64,000 bases of DNA, taken from contig CAVZTA010000011.1 of the NCBI GenBank assembly GCA_963778025.1, forward strand, positions 1 to 64,000, in the 5' to 3' direction. Under the pieces are notes generated by a model. It did no database searches and was not told the origin of the DNA. It saw only the letters and a program-made list of their open reading frames with translations. This DNA comes from CAVZTA01 sp963778025. GTDB taxonomy: Bacteria > Chloroflexota > Limnocylindria > Limnocylindrales > CSP1-4. Position 1 is the first letter of the stretch, and each line of letters starts with the position of its first letter. Made by a program: the position numbers and the translations under genes. Shown piece by piece: positions 16,644 to 24,786 of the stretch.

Positions 16644-17585
16644 TCAGACGAATCCGGTGTTCGCACGCCCCTTCAGATCGAGCATCGCGCGGGTCTCGTC
16701 GGGGGTCGCGATGTCGAGGCTGAGCTCCTCGAGGATCCGCCGGATCCGGGCGACCTGCTCGGCGTTCGAGCGTGCCAGGCGGCCCTTCCCGAGGTAGAGG
16801 CTGTCCTCGAGGCCCACGCGGACGTGCCCGCCCATCAGCGCGCCCATGCTCACGAGACCCATCTGGTGCCGCCCGGCCGCGAGCACCGACCAGTGATAGG
16901 CGTCCCCGAACAGCTTGTCGGCGATGCGCTTCATGTGGGCGACGTTCTCGGGGTCGGCCCCGATGCCGCCGAGGATGCCGAAGATCGTCTGGACGAAGAG
17001 CGGTGGCCGCACCACGCCGCGGTCGAGGAAGTGGGCGAGGCTGTACAGGTGGCCCACGTCGTAGCACTCGAACTCGAACCGCGTGCCGTGCTCGTCGCCG
17101 AGGATGCGCATCGCGCGCTCCATGTCGCCGAACGTGTTGCGGAAGATGAAATCCCGGCTGTGCTCGAGGAACTCGGGCTCCCAGTCGAACCTCCACTCGG
17201 CGTAGCGCGCGGCCATGTGGAACAGCCCGAAGTTCATCGAGCCCATGTTCATGGTGGCCATCTCGGGCTTCGCATCGAGCGCGGCGGCCAGGCGTTCGTC
17301 GACGGTCATGTTCTGGCCGCCGCCGGTGGTGATGTTGATGACCGCATCGGTCCGTTCCGCGATGCCCGGCAGGAACTCGCGGAACACCTCCGGGTCGGGC
17401 GTCGGCTTGCCGGTCCGCGGGTCGCGGGCGTGGAGATGGATGATCGACGCGCCCGCCTCGGCCGCGCCGAGCGACGCCTCCACGATCTCGGCCGGGGTGA
17501 TGGGCAGGTGGGGCGACATCGTGGGCGTGTGGATGGAGCCCGTGACGGCACACGTGATGATGACCTTGTCCCGCGGCGCGACCAT
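16644..17585 (-). CDS. BKACE (beta-keto acid cleavage enzyme, DUF849)
   Basis: 313 residues, full length for the family that uses acetyl-CoA to cleave beta-keto acids, the founding member being 3-keto-5-aminohexanoate cleavage enzyme. Zn ligands appear as H50 and H52 in IIHLHARDP and the Glu in GHVRVGLEDSLYLG. NITTGGG and FGILGGIGADPEN are the other conserved loops. GGGAGGG lies 6-7 bases before the ATG. It is divergently transcribed from the LLM oxidoreductase with 92 bases between starts, so a shared control region is likely. The actual beta-keto substrate cannot be read from sequence. Confidence 0.9.
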   Translation of the reverse strand: MVAPRDKVIITCAVTGSIHTPTMSPHLPITPAEIVEASLGAAEAGASIIHLHARDPRTGKPTPDPEVFREFLPGIAERTDAVINITTGGGQNMTVDERLAAALDAKPEMATMNMGSMNFGLFHMAARYAEWRFDWEPEFLEHSRDFIFRNTFGDMERAMRILGDEHGTRFEFECYDVGHLYSLAHFLDRGVVRPPLFVQTIFGILGGIGADPENVAHMKRIADKLFGDAYHWSVLAAGRHQMGLVSMGALMGGHVRVGLEDSLYLGKGRLARSNAEQVARIRRILEELSLDIATPDETRAMLDLKGRANTGFV

Positions 17586-17677
17586 GCAGCCCTCCCGTGT
17601 CCCGTTCGGCTCTCGATGCTAGGCCGCCGCGAGGTCGCGTACGTAGGCTTCGTGCGACCAGGGACGCGGAGGTGATC

Positions 17678-18616
17678 GTGAGCGAGATCAGGCTGGGCGC
17701 GCTGTGTTGGAACCAGTACACGGATTGGCCGGCGCTCCTCGAGGCGGGCGTTCGCGCGGACCACCTGGGCTACCACTCGCTGTGGACCTGGGATCACCTC
17801 TACCCCATCGTCGGGGCGTCGGACGGCCCGAACTTCGAAGGCTGGCTGACGATCACCGCGTGGGCGCAGGCCACCCAGCACGTCACGCTCGGCCTGATGG
17901 TCGGCGCCAACACGTTCCGGAATCCGGCGCTGGTGGCCAAGATGGCGACCACGCTCGACCACATCTCGGGTGGCCGCGCGGTGCTCGGTATCGGCGCGGC
18001 GTGGTTCGAGGCGGAGCACCGGGCGTACGGGCTCGAGTTCGGGTCGGGATTCCCGGAGCGCCTGCGCTGGCTGGGCGAGGCGCTGCCCATCATGCGCGGG
18101 ATGCTCGATGGGACCGAGCCGTCCGCGGCCGGGCCGCACTACACGACGACGAAGGTCCGGAACGATCCGCTGCCCATCCAGCGCCATCTGCCGATCTGCA
18201 TCGGCGGGGGCGGTGAGCAGGTCACCCTGAAGCTGGTCGCGAAGTACGCCGACATGAACAACGTCGGCGGCGGGCTCGCGAACATCCGTCGCAAGGAGGA
18301 GGTCCTGCTCCGCCACTGCGAGACGGTGGGCCGTGACCCGGCGACCATCGAGCGCACGACCGGGATCGGGACGGTCGTCATCCGCGACGACCCCGCGGAG
18401 GCGCAGCGGATCTTCCGCGAGGCATTCGACCGGAACCGGGTCGCGAAGCCCTGGACCGACCAGCCGGTGGGCACGGTGGACGACGTCGTCGCGTTCCTGG
18501 CGCCCTACGTGGAGCTCGGCTACCGGCATCTGATCTCGGGATTCCCGCCCTTGTACGACGAGGAATCGATGACGCGCCTGGCCACCGAGGTCAGACCCCG
18601 GCTCGAGGCGCTGTAA
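17678..18616 (+). CDS. LLM-class (luciferase-like, probably F420-dependent) oxidoreductase
   Basis: 312 residues from the GTG at 17678, chosen because GGAGG ends 5 bases before it; another GTG lies at 17672. The (beta/alpha)8 luciferase-like fold is indicated by LGALCWNQYTDWPALL, HLGYHSLWTWDHL, VTLGLMVGANTFRNPALVAK, GRAVLGIGAAWFEAEH and LPICIGGGGEQVTLKLVAKYAD. The pattern is closer to the F420-dependent than the FMN-dependent branch. Divergent from the BKACE gene, which suggests a shared catabolic pathway; the substrate is unknown. Confidence 0.88.
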   Translation: MSEIRLGALCWNQYTDWPALLEAGVRADHLGYHSLWTWDHLYPIVGASDGPNFEGWLTITAWAQATQHVTLGLMVGANTFRNPALVAKMATTLDHISGGRAVLGIGAAWFEAEHRAYGLEFGSGFPERLRWLGEALPIMRGMLDGTEPSAAGPHYTTTKVRNDPLPIQRHLPICIGGGGEQVTLKLVAKYADMNNVGGGLANIRRKEEVLLRHCETVGRDPATIERTTGIGTVVIRDDPAEAQRIFREAFDRNRVAKPWTDQPVGTVDDVVAFLAPYVELGYRHLISGFPPLYDEESMTRLATEVRPRLEAL

Positions 18617-18623
18617 GCCGATC

Positions 18624-18653
18624 CGGCGCGCCGGTCCTGGGGTTTGCGCGCCG
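18624..18653. terminator. Possible hairpin between convergent genes
   Basis: CGGCGCGC (18624-18631) pairs with GCGCGCCG (18646-18653), an 8-bp stem with a 14-nt loop containing GGGGTTT. It sits between the convergent oxidoreductase and CGNR genes. No T tract, so only a tentative terminator. Confidence 0.4.
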
Positions 18654-18661
18654 TCGCCCGA

Positions 18662-19285
18662 TCAGTCGGCGGCCTTGTCCTCGACCTTGGCCCGGTCGCG
18701 ATGGCGGGCCGCCTTGGCCCGGTTGCCGCACGTGGTCATGTCGCACCAGCGCCGGCGGCCGGCGCGTGACTCGTCGTAGAAGGCCCAGCGACAGGCGTCG
18801 TTGGCGCAGACGCGGAACCGCTCGGCATCGTCGCTCGCGAGCTTCGTCACCAGCGCGTCCGCCAGGCCCGCGAGCGCCTCGTCGACCGGCGGCGCGATGT
18901 GGCGATGCGACAGCCGTACGCCGTCGGCGGTCGCCTCGATCGCCGGCACCTTCCGGCTGCCCAGGAGCTCGTTGACGGTCTCGACCGACTCGGGCGTCGG
19001 CGCGCGCTCCTCGACGCTCGCGTCGACCAGCTCGCGGAACGCCGCCCGGACCTCCCGGACCCGGCCGAGCGCAGCCCAGTCGTCCGTGGGCGGCGCCACG
19101 TCCTCGTGCAGCAGGTGGCGGGCGAGGAGCCAGGCGATCGCATCCGCGGGCGTGCGCAGTGCCTCATGCACGCCGCCGTATTCCTCGTGTGTACGCGTCG
19201 AGCAGTACTCGAGCGTGTTCACGAAGTCGAGCGTCGTGTCCAGGTCGATGGCGTGTTCGTGTGCGTGGCGCGCAGTGCCTTGCAT
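18662..19285 (-). CDS. CGNR zinc-finger (ABATE-domain) transcriptional regulator
   Basis: 207 residues. The N-terminal ABATE domain (about 12-145) begins DLDTTLDFVNTLEYCSTRTH. The C-terminal treble-clef zinc finger has C160-x4-C165 ... C181-x4-C186 and ends CGNRAKAARHR, the family hallmark. These proteins are presumed DNA-binding regulators with a ligand-sensing N-domain. It reads away from a promoter region carrying two interlocked inverted repeats (19298-19346), so self-control or control of the small genes opposite is plausible. Confidence 0.9.
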   Translation of the reverse strand: MQGTARHAHEHAIDLDTTLDFVNTLEYCSTRTHEEYGGVHEALRTPADAIAWLLARHLLHEDVAPPTDDWAALGRVREVRAAFRELVDASVEERAPTPESVETVNELLGSRKVPAIEATADGVRLSHRHIAPPVDEALAGLADALVTKLASDDAERFRVCANDACRWAFYDESRAGRRRWCDMTTCGNRAKAARHRDRAKVEDKAAD

Positions 19286-19297
19286 GTCTGTATAACC

Positions 19298-19346
19298 ACT
19301 CTACACGCCTTGACAGGTTACGCGCAAGCGGGTAGAGTTCGTAACC
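19298..19346 (+). promoter_or_regulatory. Sigma70-type promoter with interlocked inverted repeats
   Basis: TTGACA (19310-19315), a 17-bp spacer, then TAGAGT (19333-19338): the best-formed promoter noticed in the window, reading into the two small genes. Inverted repeat one is ACTCTAC (19298-19304) with GTAGAGT (19332-19338), the latter covering the -10. Inverted repeat two is GGTTACG (19316-19322) with CGTAACC (19340-19346), straddling the -10. This looks like an operator, perhaps for the adjacent CGNR protein. Confidence 0.7.
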
Positions 19347-19398
19347 GGTGAAGCGACTGATAAGGGTTAGTCACCGGACCCACGCCCGGAGGTCCCCG

Positions 19399-19515
19399 AT
19401 GGACACGATCAGCCTCATCGCCGCCGCGATCCTCGCCTTCTTCGCCTTCGATGTGCTGGCGATGCTCCTCGGCACGGACTCGCGCGATCAACTCCTGGAC
19501 GACCACCGCCGATGA
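19399..19515 (+). CDS. 38-residue membrane microprotein
   Basis: MDTISLIAAAILAFFAFDVL begins a one-helix hydrophobic segment (about 4-25), followed by a charged tail ending DQLLDDHRR. GGAGG sits 6 bases before the ATG, and a strong promoter lies 60 bases upstream. Its stop overlaps the region that supplies the ribosome site of the next gene, indicating translational coupling. No function can be assigned. Confidence 0.7.
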   Translation: MDTISLIAAAILAFFAFDVLAMLLGTDSRDQLLDDHRR

Positions 19516-19526
19516 AGGAGGCAGCC

Positions 19527-19742
19527 ATGTGGCAGGTGCAGGCGCTCATGGCGCTCGACATCGCCCGCGAGCGGGCCGCAGAGGCACAGGCATGGCGCCG
19601 AGCCGCCGAGCTCACCGCCGGCCGGCCGTCACGCATCCGGCGGATCGCCGCCGCGACCCTTCGCGGGGTCCAGGGTGCGGCGGCCGCCGTCGCCCGGTCG
19701 GCATGCAGCCTCGCCGAGCGGGTCGAGCAACCCGCCATCTGA
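19527..19742 (+). CDS. 71-residue Ala/Arg-rich small protein
   Basis: Starts at the ATG at 19527, which follows a near-perfect AAGGAGG; an upstream in-frame ATG at 19512 overlaps the previous stop (ATGA) but lacks a site. The sequence MWQVQALMALDIARERAAEA is amphipathic and helical, with a basic middle (RPSRIRRIAAATLRG). It is coupled to the 38-residue membrane protein and may interact with it or with the membrane face. Family not recognised. Confidence 0.65.
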   Translation: MWQVQALMALDIARERAAEAQAWRRAAELTAGRPSRIRRIAAATLRGVQGAAAAVARSACSLAERVEQPAI

Positions 19743-19857
19743 TCCCGTCGCGGCGTCCCGCCGCGGACAACGACTCGCCAGGCCGTCGATCCTCCTCCCG
19801 GATCGGCGGCCTTCTTCGTGCCCGGGTACCGTGGCGACGCTCGCAGCGGAGGGTGAT

Positions 19858-20259
19858 GTGGACACCGTGGCGGCGGTCTCGTGGGGCCGCGATCGGATCG
19901 ACCTGTTCTGGACCGATGCCGCGCGGGCGCTGTGGCATCGGTCGTTCGACGGCGCATGGGCGGCGCCCGAGTCACTGGGCGGGCGGCTCGCCTCCCCGCC
20001 TGCCGTCACGGCGTGGCGAGAGGACCAGCTCGAGGTGTTCGCGATCTTCGACGACGGCGCCCTCTGGGACCGCTACTGGGACGGCGAGTCGTGGCACGCG
20101 TGGGAGTCGCTGGGCGGCTCGTTGACCGGCGTGCCGACGGCATCGTCGTGGGGCGACGAGCGACTCGACGTGTTCGCGCCCGGGACCGACGGCTGGATCT
20201 GGCATCGCTGGTGGGACGGTGAGCGCTGGGTCGACTGGGAGCGCCTCCCGGCTTCGTGA
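19858..20259 (+). CDS. Mini PLL-type beta-propeller lectin-like protein
   Basis: 133 residues from the GTG at 19858, which follows GGAGGG. Three repeats of about 47 residues each have the pattern SWGxxRxDxFxxxxDxxLWxRxWDGxxWxxWExLGG, as in PLL/fucose-binding-lectin-type propellers. Full propellers need about seven blades, so a three-blade chain would have to oligomerise or be a fragment. No signal peptide is visible with this start; an upstream GTG at 19831 does not add one. Carbohydrate binding is an inference from the fold. Confidence 0.65.
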   Translation: MDTVAAVSWGRDRIDLFWTDAARALWHRSFDGAWAAPESLGGRLASPPAVTAWREDQLEVFAIFDDGALWDRYWDGESWHAWESLGGSLTGVPTASSWGDERLDVFAPGTDGWIWHRWWDGERWVDWERLPAS

Positions 20260-20269
20260 CGGGCGGCCG

Positions 20270-20785
20270 CTAGCGGTCCCCCCGACGACGGATCCTCGCC
20301 ACGGCACCCCCGCCAAGGCGCGCTGTCGTGCGCAGGCCCTTCGAGGCGACGCCGGCGGCGGTCTTCGTGACGCCCATGCCGAGGTGGATGCCGATGATCA
20401 CGGTCTCGCCCGCGGCGCGAGCCCCGGCGCGGGCCATCCATGCCGCGGCCACGCCCACCGTGCGCGCGTCGGCGGCGAGCGTCGCGTCATCGAGGCCGAC
20501 CGCCTCGAGATGGGCCTGGCGACGGCTCGGCGTGAGGCCGTCGAGCGCGAGGCGAAGCGCCGCGAGCGCGACGGCCAGGTCGTCGAGCTGCCCGAGGACG
20601 GGGATGAAGCTGGGGATCGCATCGATCGGTGACACGACGTACCCGGCGGCGGCGAGCAGCGCGGCGCGACGTCCCTTCGAGATGAGCGGATCGCGCGCGA
20701 GGCGCCACGCCAGGCGCCCGTACGCCGGGGTGTTGCGGAGGCTCGCGAGCAGGCGGTCGCGGGGGAACGGATCCGAGTCGGACAT
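20270..20785 (-). CDS. DUF1232 (YkvA-like) membrane-associated protein
   Basis: 171 residues from the ATG at 20785 (another ATG at 20803). The DUF1232 core is AALLAAAGYVVSPIDAIPSF followed by IPVLGQLDDLAVALAALRLA, the family signature SPIDxIPDFIPxxGxxDD. The C-terminal half is Ala/Gly-rich with possible membrane segments (GETVIIGIHLGMGVTKTAAG). Function of the family is unknown. It converges on the propeller gene with only 10 bases between. Confidence 0.8.
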   Translation of the reverse strand: MSDSDPFPRDRLLASLRNTPAYGRLAWRLARDPLISKGRRAALLAAAGYVVSPIDAIPSFIPVLGQLDDLAVALAALRLALDGLTPSRRQAHLEAVGLDDATLAADARTVGVAAAWMARAGARAAGETVIIGIHLGMGVTKTAAGVASKGLRTTARLGGGAVARIRRRGDR

Positions 20786-20934
20786 CGGCTCTCTGGCGGG
20801 CATCCGGACGTAAGTCGCGGATAAGTGACGCGCTGTAGTGTCGCCCCTGGCGTCACCCCGCAGGAAGTGCCCCCTGCGGGGAGGCGCCGCGGTCATGGTC
20901 CCGCTCGCGTCCCGCCGGGGAGTCGTGAAGGGTC

Positions 20935-21615
20935 GTGGAGCCGTCCACCCCGCCCTGGCGTGCGCTCGAGGTCACCGCCGAAGGGCCGCCGACGGCGGCT
21001 GCCGCGGCCGGCGGCGGGTCGCTGCGCGGCTGGGTCCCGATCGTCTGTTTCGGGCTCGCGATCCTGCTCGCGATCGCCGCGTTCGTCGTCGCCGCGTCGG
21101 GTGCCGGTGGCGCCGTGGAGGTCGACGGCGCCGACATCGTGTCGACCGCCGATCCGAGTGGCTCGGCCGAGACGGACGCGGGACGGCCGCTCGTCGAAGT
21201 CTCGGGCGCGGTGGTCAAGCCAGGCGTGTACCGGCTGGCGGATGGCGCTCGGGTCATCGATGCCATCGAGGCGGCCGGTGGGTTCGGGCCACGGGTCGAC
21301 ATGGCGCGGGCCGACGCGGCGCTGAATCTGGCCGCACCCGTCCACGACGGCGAGGAGCTCCATGTCCCGAGTCGGGACGACGCAGCCCAGGCGGCGCCCA
21401 GCGGCGGGACTCCGGACGGCGCACCGGGCGGGCTCATCGATCTGAACACGGCCACCGAGGCACAGCTCGACTCGCTGCCCGGCGTCGGCCCGGCGACCGT
21501 GGCGAAGATCGTCGCGGCGCGGCCGTTCGCCTCGGTCGATGAGCTGCAGTCGAAGGGCGTCGTGGGCGAGAAGACGCTCGAGAAGCTGCGAGCGCTCGTG
21601 ACCGCGGGCTCATGA
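20935..21615 (+). CDS. comEA: ComEA-type DNA-uptake receptor
   Basis: 226 residues starting at the GTG at 20935. One membrane anchor (about 33-55), an SLBB-type domain (VEVSGAVVKPGVYRLADGAR at 87-106), then the helix-hairpin-helix domain LIDLNTATEAQLDSLPGVGP (167-186), which binds double-stranded DNA. This is the classic Gram-positive ComEA layout: DNA captured outside the membrane is handed to ComEC. Its stop overlaps the comEC start by 4 bases (ATGA). Confidence 0.93.
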   Translation: MEPSTPPWRALEVTAEGPPTAAAAAGGGSLRGWVPIVCFGLAILLAIAAFVVAASGAGGAVEVDGADIVSTADPSGSAETDAGRPLVEVSGAVVKPGVYRLADGARVIDAIEAAGGFGPRVDMARADAALNLAAPVHDGEELHVPSRDDAAQAAPSGGTPDGAPGGLIDLNTATEAQLDSLPGVGPATVAKIVAARPFASVDELQSKGVVGEKTLEKLRALVTAGS

Positions 21616-24182
21616 GCCGGAGGCCGGGCAGCGGGCTGCCGCGCAGCGCGTGGCTCGCCGTCGGCGCGATCGTCGCAGCGCTGGTCGGACCGCTCGCCGG
21701 GCCACCTGCCCTGGTCGTCGGCGCGGCGGCGATCGCGGTCGTCGGACTCGGCCTCACACGTCTCGACGCTGGTCGTGCGCACGCCGTCGCACTGGGCGGG
21801 CTCGCCCTGGGCACGATGGCGATCGCTGCCCGGCTGTGGCTCGCGGGACCACCGCCCCCGCCGCCACCGCTCCCGTCGGGCTCCGGACCGTGGACGGCGA
21901 TGGTCGTCGCCGTCGGCACGCCGCGCGACGGAAGCCAGGTCGCGACGGTCGAGCTCGTGACTCGGGAGCGACCCATCCGTCTCGCGGCGACGCTGCCGCG
22001 CTATCCGGACGTCGTCCCGGGCGACACGGTCCTCGTCGGGGGATCGATCCGACCCCCGCCCGACGACGATTACGGCACCTACCTGCGGCGCACGGGAGCG
22101 GCCGGCACGCTTCGAGCGCGGACCCTGGAACGGACCGTCGCGGCGACAGGCTGGTCGGTCGACGCGCTCCGGCGCGCGGCCGGCGACGCCCTGGAGTCCG
22201 CCATCCCCGAACCCGAGGCCGGTCTCGCCGCGGGGATCCTCATCGGTCTCCGGGAGCGCGTGGATCGGGACCTCGCGGCGGACTTCGCGACGGCCGGCGC
22301 GAGTCACGTCGTGGCGATCAGCGGCTGGAACATCGCGCTCGTCGCGGGGATCGTGGCGGGCATGCTGCGGGGACGCGGGAGCCGGTCGCGGCTGCTGTTG
22401 ACCGTGGGCGCGATCGCCGCCTACACGATCGCCGCGGGCGCGTCGCCGTCGGTGCTTCGCGCGGCGGTGATGGCCGGCGTCGTGCTCCTCGCGCGCGGCT
22501 CGGGACGCGCGGGTCGGGCGGCACCGGCATTGGCGTGGGCAGCCGCGATCCTCGTCCTGCTCGATCCGGCGTTGGCGGCGGACGCGGGGTTCCAGCTCTC
22601 GGTCGTCGCCACCGGGGGCCTGCTCGCCTGGGCCTCGCCACTCAGCGGCTGGCTCGCTCGCGTGGGCGGTGGTCGGATGCCCGGCTGGCTCGCGGAGAGC
22701 CTGGGCGTCTCCCTCGCCGCACAGGCGGCGACCCTGCCGATCGTCCTCGTCTCGTTCGGCCGGCTGTCGCTCATCGCGCCCGCGGTGAACCTCGCCGTCG
22801 TGCCACTGGTCCCCATCGCGATGGCGGCCGGCGTCTTCGCGATGGTCGGCGGGACCCTCACGCTCCTGGGCGCGCCGGCGTTCGTCGCCACGGCGCTCGG
22901 GTTGCCCGCCTGGCTCTCGTTGACGCTCATCGTGCGGATCGTCCGGCTCGGCGCCTCGGTCCCGGCGGCGAGCCTCGACCTCGGGCCGGACATCGCGCTG
23001 CCGGCAGCGCTCCTCGCGACGGTCGGACTGGGCACGGTCGCGTGGTGGCGCCGGCGACCCCGGCGCAGCGCGCCGGTCACCGGCATCGAGGCAGTGCTGC
23101 CGTCGAGGCCCTCGCTCGCGAAGCGATCCGCCGTGCTCGTCGCGCTGATCATCGCGACGGCCGGGTCGTTCGGTCTTGCCGGGCTCGCCGTCGCCGAGCG
23201 GGCGGATCGGGCGACGCAGCTCACGGTGCTCGATGTCGGGCAGGGCGACGCGATCCTGCTGGAGTCGGCGCGCGGGAGCCGGCTGCTCGTCGATGGCGGG
23301 CCGGATCCCGACCGGCTGCTCGTCGCCCTCGATGAGCACATCCCGGCATGGGATCGCCGCCTCGACGTGGTCGTCCTGACGCATCCGCACGAGGATCACG
23401 TGGCGGGGCTCGCCGCCCTGCTCGCGCGCTACGCCGTCGGCCGGGTGTTCGAGCCCGGGATGCATGGGCCGGGGCCGGGCTGGCAGGCGTGGGACGCGGA
23501 ACTCGCGGCGGATGCCATCCCCCGCGGGCACCTGTTCACCGGCGGCCGCCTCCGGCTCGACGAGGTCGCCATGACCGTCCTGTGGCCCGATCGCGGCGCC
23601 GTTCCGCTCGAGCCGGCCGACACCGGGACCGGGATCAACAACGTCTCCATCGTCCTGCTCGGCGAGGTCGGGCACCGCCGCTTCCTGCTGGCCGGTGACA
23701 TCGAGCAGGGCATCGACCCGATCCTCCTCCAGCGCGGCATCCCACGGGTCGACGTCCTCAAGGTCGCCCACCACGGCAGCGCGACGGCGTCGACCGACGC
23801 GTTCCTCGACGCCGCACGGCCCGCGGTCGCGGTGGCGTCCGCCGGCGCCGGGAACCGCTACGGGCATCCCGCGCCCGGCACGCTGGCACGCCTGCGGGAA
23901 CACGGCGCGCGCGTCTATCGGACCGACAAGGATGGCAGCGTGGCGATCCGGATCGCCGACGAGGGGATCCGGGTGACGAACACGGGGCCACGCGCGGCGG
24001 TCGCGGGCCGGACGATCGCGGCGCGAGGCTCGCCGCCGCCGTTCACCTGCGGCGATCGTGCGCCCGCTCGGCTCCCCGAGGGACGACCCGCCGCCGTCGG
24101 GCTCCGGCGCGGTCGCTCGGTCGACACGATCGGGACCACGAGCCATGGCCGCGGTCCCTGCTCGATACCATCCGCCGCATGA
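21612..24182 (+). CDS. comEC: ComEC/Rec2 DNA-uptake channel
   Basis: 856 residues, polytopic membrane protein that transports single-stranded DNA during transformation. DUF4131-like N-terminal helices and OB-like part; the competence domain contains AGASHVVAISGWNIALVAGI and DAGFQLSVVATGGLLAWASP. The C-terminal metallo-beta-lactamase-like domain has LTHPHEDHVAGLA and VLKVAHHGSATASTDAFLDA, with nuclease-type metal ligands. All conserved elements look intact. The last about 70 residues are poorly conserved, Arg/Gly-rich and may be an extension. Overlaps both neighbours by 4 bases, so it lies in a comEA-comEC-HD-holA operon. Confidence 0.95.
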   Translation: MSRRPGSGLPRSAWLAVGAIVAALVGPLAGPPALVVGAAAIAVVGLGLTRLDAGRAHAVALGGLALGTMAIAARLWLAGPPPPPPPLPSGSGPWTAMVVAVGTPRDGSQVATVELVTRERPIRLAATLPRYPDVVPGDTVLVGGSIRPPPDDDYGTYLRRTGAAGTLRARTLERTVAATGWSVDALRRAAGDALESAIPEPEAGLAAGILIGLRERVDRDLAADFATAGASHVVAISGWNIALVAGIVAGMLRGRGSRSRLLLTVGAIAAYTIAAGASPSVLRAAVMAGVVLLARGSGRAGRAAPALAWAAAILVLLDPALAADAGFQLSVVATGGLLAWASPLSGWLARVGGGRMPGWLAESLGVSLAAQAATLPIVLVSFGRLSLIAPAVNLAVVPLVPIAMAAGVFAMVGGTLTLLGAPAFVATALGLPAWLSLTLIVRIVRLGASVPAASLDLGPDIALPAALLATVGLGTVAWWRRRPRRSAPVTGIEAVLPSRPSLAKRSAVLVALIIATAGSFGLAGLAVAERADRATQLTVLDVGQGDAILLESARGSRLLVDGGPDPDRLLVALDEHIPAWDRRLDVVVLTHPHEDHVAGLAALLARYAVGRVFEPGMHGPGPGWQAWDAELAADAIPRGHLFTGGRLRLDEVAMTVLWPDRGAVPLEPADTGTGINNVSIVLLGEVGHRRFLLAGDIEQGIDPILLQRGIPRVDVLKVAHHGSATASTDAFLDAARPAVAVASAGAGNRYGHPAPGTLARLREHGARVYRTDKDGSVAIRIADEGIRVTNTGPRAAVAGRTIAARGSPPPFTCGDRAPARLPEGRPAAVGLRRGRSVDTIGTTSHGRGPCSIPSAA

Positions 24183-24786
24183 CGGTCCCCGGGCGTGTGG
24201 AGGCGGCCCGCCTGCTGTGCTCACTGGTGCCCCCGGAGTGGTTCGTGCGGCACGTCGGCGCCGTGGCGGAGGTCGCGGGCTGGCTCGCGCTTCGAGCCAC
24301 GCGAGCGCGGGATCGCGATCGACCGCCGGCGCGTCGAGGCCGCCGCATTGCTGCACGACGTCGACAAGCTCCTGGCGCGGGACGATCCCCTCCGGACGTT
24401 GCGACACGGCGAGGGCTCCGCCGCGTGGCTCGCGGCGACCGGGCCACCCGGAGCTCGGCGCGCTCGTGCGTGACCATCCCGTCACGCGCCTGGCCGACGA
24501 CGCCGCCGCGGCACGGATCCTGGGCGCGCCGCTCGAGGTGCGGCTCGTCGCCTACGCGGACAAGCGCGCCGGGCAACGGCTGGAGCCGATGGCGGCGCGA
24601 TTCGCCTCGTGGCGCCGCCGATATCCGTTCGGCAGCGCGAACGCCTGGAGCGCCGAGACCCTCGGGCGGATCGACGCCCGCGCCACCGAGCTCGAGCGCG
24701 GGATCTGCGACGAGCTGCGGATCGGCCCGCGAGATGTCCGACGCCTCCGGTGGGTGACACGCGCGATCGCGCGGGCGAGCGCATGA
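24179..24786 (+). CDS. HD-domain hydrolase, two frame disruptions
   Basis: Read as one protein with two +1 corrections (about 24300, and in the GGG at 24441-24443): RHVGAVAEVAGWLALR, RVEAAALLHDVDKLLARDDP (HD motif in LLHDVDK), then GHPELGALVRDHPVTRL and ADKRAGQRLEPM. This matches HD phosphohydrolases of the YqeK/HDIG type. Total length 608 = 3n+2, as expected for two surplus bases. Start overlaps the comEC stop (ATGA), and the stop overlaps the holA start. As given, the frame is broken. A sequence artefact is more likely than a dead gene, because both halves stay conserved. Confidence 0.75.

Noticed and set aside
12829..17721. 1,630-residue reading of the cyclase gene from 17721
   Set aside because: The part above 16581 is antisense to the BKACE gene and Arg/His-rich; cyclase similarity begins after the ATG at 16581.
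20853..24485. 1,210-codon open frame opposite comEA-comEC
   Set aside because: Low-complexity Arg/Gly/Asp composition typical of antisense to GC-rich genes; comEC reads intact on the plus strand.
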